Assembly (NCBI GenBank): GCA_030280995.1 | Contig: JASXTE010000012.1 | Location: 13,242,001-13,306,000 of the forward strand | Length of the DNA stretch: 64,000 nt | Direction of reading: 5' to 3' | Source: Hemileia vastatrix | Lineage: Eukaryota > Basidiomycota > Pucciniomycetes > Pucciniales > Zaghouaniaceae | Part shown: one piece after another, positions 62,301 to 64,000 of the stretch | Layout of the letters: each line of letters opens with the position of its first letter | How positions within the stretch are numbered: the stretch's first letter is position 1 | The notes under the pieces: model-generated | Database searches by the model: none | Told to the model about the DNA's origin: nothing | What the model saw: the letters and a program-made list of their open reading frames with translations, nothing else | Program-made: the position numbers and the translations under genes

Positions 62301-64000
62301 GCCCTTTGGCCCTAAAAATTCCCCTTCAGTATTCCAAAAAGTAATGGATAACACATTTCATCAGGAAATAATTGAAGGATGGTTAATGGTTTATATTGAT
62401 GATATCATAGTTTTTTCTAAATCTTTTGATGAACATATCCAACACTTAAGAAGAGTCTTCCAGAAAATGGATGAAATTAACATGACTCTATCCTTAAAAA
62501 ATTGTAAATTTGGTTTTCAATCCCTGAGAGTCCTGGGTCATGTAGTTTCTGGATTACAAATATGTGTAGACCAAGGTAGAGTTGCTGCTATCCAGAATGT
62601 AAAAGCACAAACTTCCGTAAGGGAAATACAAATTTTTTTGGGAATGTGTGGCTACTATAGAAAATTCATTAAAATTTATCAAGTCATAGCCCTACCACTT
62701 ACCAAATTAACTAGAAAGGATGTGGCTCATATATGGAATGAGGATACTCAAAAAGATTTTGATACATTAAAGAAATTTTTAGTGTCAGCTCCAATCCTTG
62801 GCCTTCCAGATTTTAATAAGCCTTTTTCCCCTCTATACAGATGCAAGTTTTATTGGACTTGGAGCTTCTCTACACCAAAAACAAATTATAAATAATAAAA
62901 TTTCAGGGGTAGTAATTTTTTATATTTCAAAAACCTTGAGAAAGTGTGAATTGAAGTATAGTGCCCCTCAATAAGAGTGCTTAGCAGTTGTATGGGCTTT
63001 AGAATAGCTTCATTATTACCTAGATGATCAAAATTTTGAATTGGTTACTGATTTCAGTGCTGTAAAATCCCTCTTAAACTTGAAGACACCAAAAAGACAT
63101 ATTTTTAGGTGGCAACTTGCTGTTCAAGAATACAGAGGTAGAATGACTATTATTCACAGGGCTAGAAATTTTCATTCAAATTTAGATATTTTTTCTAGAA
63201 TACCTCTTCCGAATGATGTATCCAATCCAGCTTATGTACCTGAATATAATACAGTACATATACATGGTAAATATATTGTTGATATGGAAGAGGAACTTTT
63301 TCAATTGATTCTGGATTCATATGATAAAGATTCTGATTTAAATAAATTAGTTACAATCTTGAATGATTCAAAGAATGCTTCTATTCAAGCATTGATAAAA
63401 ACTCTTCCCCCAAAGTACCAAAATGCTTTGAGTAAGGGAAAGTTTTAAATTGAAGATGGTTATATTTATTACAGGAGAAAACTTAAAAATGTCATTTTTA
63501 TTCCTCCTTCCCTTAAAGAAACCATCTTAAAACTTTGTCATGATGACATATTAGAATGACATTTTGATCTTGAGAAAACCATAATCAGAATTAAAAACAC
63601 TGCCCTGTGGGCTAATATTTCTGAGGACACTAAATTATATGTTGAATCTTGTGATTCTTGTCAAAAATCTAAAATATTGACAGGTAAAATAGCAGGATTG
63701 TTGCAACATATTGAAGCACCTGATGCTCCTTGGCAAATCATTAACATGGATTTTGTCACTGGTCTTCCTGTAGCAGGTAAAGACAGTTATAACTCTTGTT
63801 GGGTAATAGTTGATAGATTCACCAAAATGTGCAAATTAATTCCCACCCACAAAGATGTATCCACAAAAGAATTAGCTTTCTTATGGTGGTAATACATCTT
63901 TAATATTGTTGGATTTCCAAAAGCCATTATTTCTGACAGAGACTTAAAATTTACATCTCAATTTTAGATGTCTTTGATGAATATATGTGGCTGTGAGTTT
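58715..64000 (+). pseudogene. gag-pol: Gag-Pol relic of copy D
   Basis: From the ATG at 58715 the family frame hits TAA at 58760 and TAG at 59006, then a stop near 59306. It is open over the coiled-coil and capsid region (59330-60889), then shifts. Later pieces: zinc-knuckle region (about 60980, CFKCKKKWQKGNVC, the His position lost), protease (LDSGAGRS, 61229-61462), RT (61702-62895, YIDD kept), RNase H (broken near 62830-62970), integrase zinc domain (63041-63660) and core start (63677-63892). Further stops follow to the window edge. It cannot encode a working enzyme set. Confidence 0.9.

Larger units (their letters stand above)
56724..64000 (+). mobile_element. Ty3/gypsy chromovirus copy D, decayed, cut by window end
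   Basis: The 5' LTR (56724-57984), leader and gag-pol relic extend to the window edge in the integrase core. The five bases before the LTR (56719-56723, GAAAT) are the predicted target duplication. The many stops and frameshifts make it the oldest of the four copies. Confidence 0.9.

Overview
The window reads as AT-rich, transposon-dominated DNA from a fungal nucleus. The only host gene I can support is the 3' end of an FG-repeat nucleoporin (2-1479), which has one short GT-AG intron. Everything else is intergenic sequence or mobile elements. The chromodomain-bearing Ty3/gypsy polyproteins, the small introns with CTAAC-type branch points and the AT-rich bloated layout suggest a large fungal genome. 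A rust fungus (Pucciniales) is my best guess, but that is inference from style, not a database result.

Layout. 1-1.5 kb: nucleoporin. 1.5-3.3 kb: non-coding, with microsatellites and pyrimidine tracts. 3,295-21,620: Ty3/gypsy chromovirus copy B (+ strand). Its 5' LTR is split by copy A (3,423-12,601, - strand). Both insertions are proven by 5-bp target duplications (B CTATC, A AGTAT). Copy A has an unbroken 2055-codon gag-pol frame and two 1141-bp LTRs that look identical, so it is a very young, possibly mobile copy. Copy B has two frameshifts and a stop. 21.6-24.7 kb: decayed relics, namely a coding fragment, an old LTR and a minus-strand ORF relic. 24,728-36,668: a second Ty3/gypsy family, element E (- strand), with separate Gag-Pro and Pol frames joined by a -1 slippery site, a tRNA-like primer site and a long 3' region of hairpin repeats. 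36.7-40.2 kb: AT-rich, with old MITE halves. 40,185-49,811: copy C of the first family (+ strand, TSD TGGAC), broken by stops, frameshifts and a 261-bp CACTA-like MITE. 49.8-56.7 kb: intergenic sequence with a foldback repeat array, a solo LTR (53,266-54,421, TSD ATTAC), a second 261-bp MITE and a truncated minus-strand LTR. 56,724-64,000: copy D, heavily decayed, running off the window end and probably nested in that truncated LTR.

How the parts work. Copies A-D share an LTR promoter (CTTCAGA...CCTATAAAA), a roughly 0.7-0.9 kb leader with conserved blocks, and a gag-pol frame encoding capsid, zinc knuckle, protease, reverse transcriptase, RNase H, integrase, an AT-hook and a chromodomain. 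The purine tract AGAGTGAGGGAG precedes the 3' LTR where that end lies in the window.

Two observations stand out. (1) In A-D a 64-nt intron (GTRAGT...GCTAAC...CAG) near the start of gag-pol would switch translation into a different frame. That frame encodes a 205-aa protein, here called ORF1, which is better conserved between copies than the gag-pol frame it overlaps. ORF1 ends at ATGGTAA, where a well-placed ATG restarts the gag-pol frame. (2) Element E carries more than 25 copies of a CAGTTTA-plus-hairpin motif whose stems change in a compensatory way. They lie in the 3' non-coding region and also inside Pol, where they encode the repeated peptide LxxE(V/D/G)KL.
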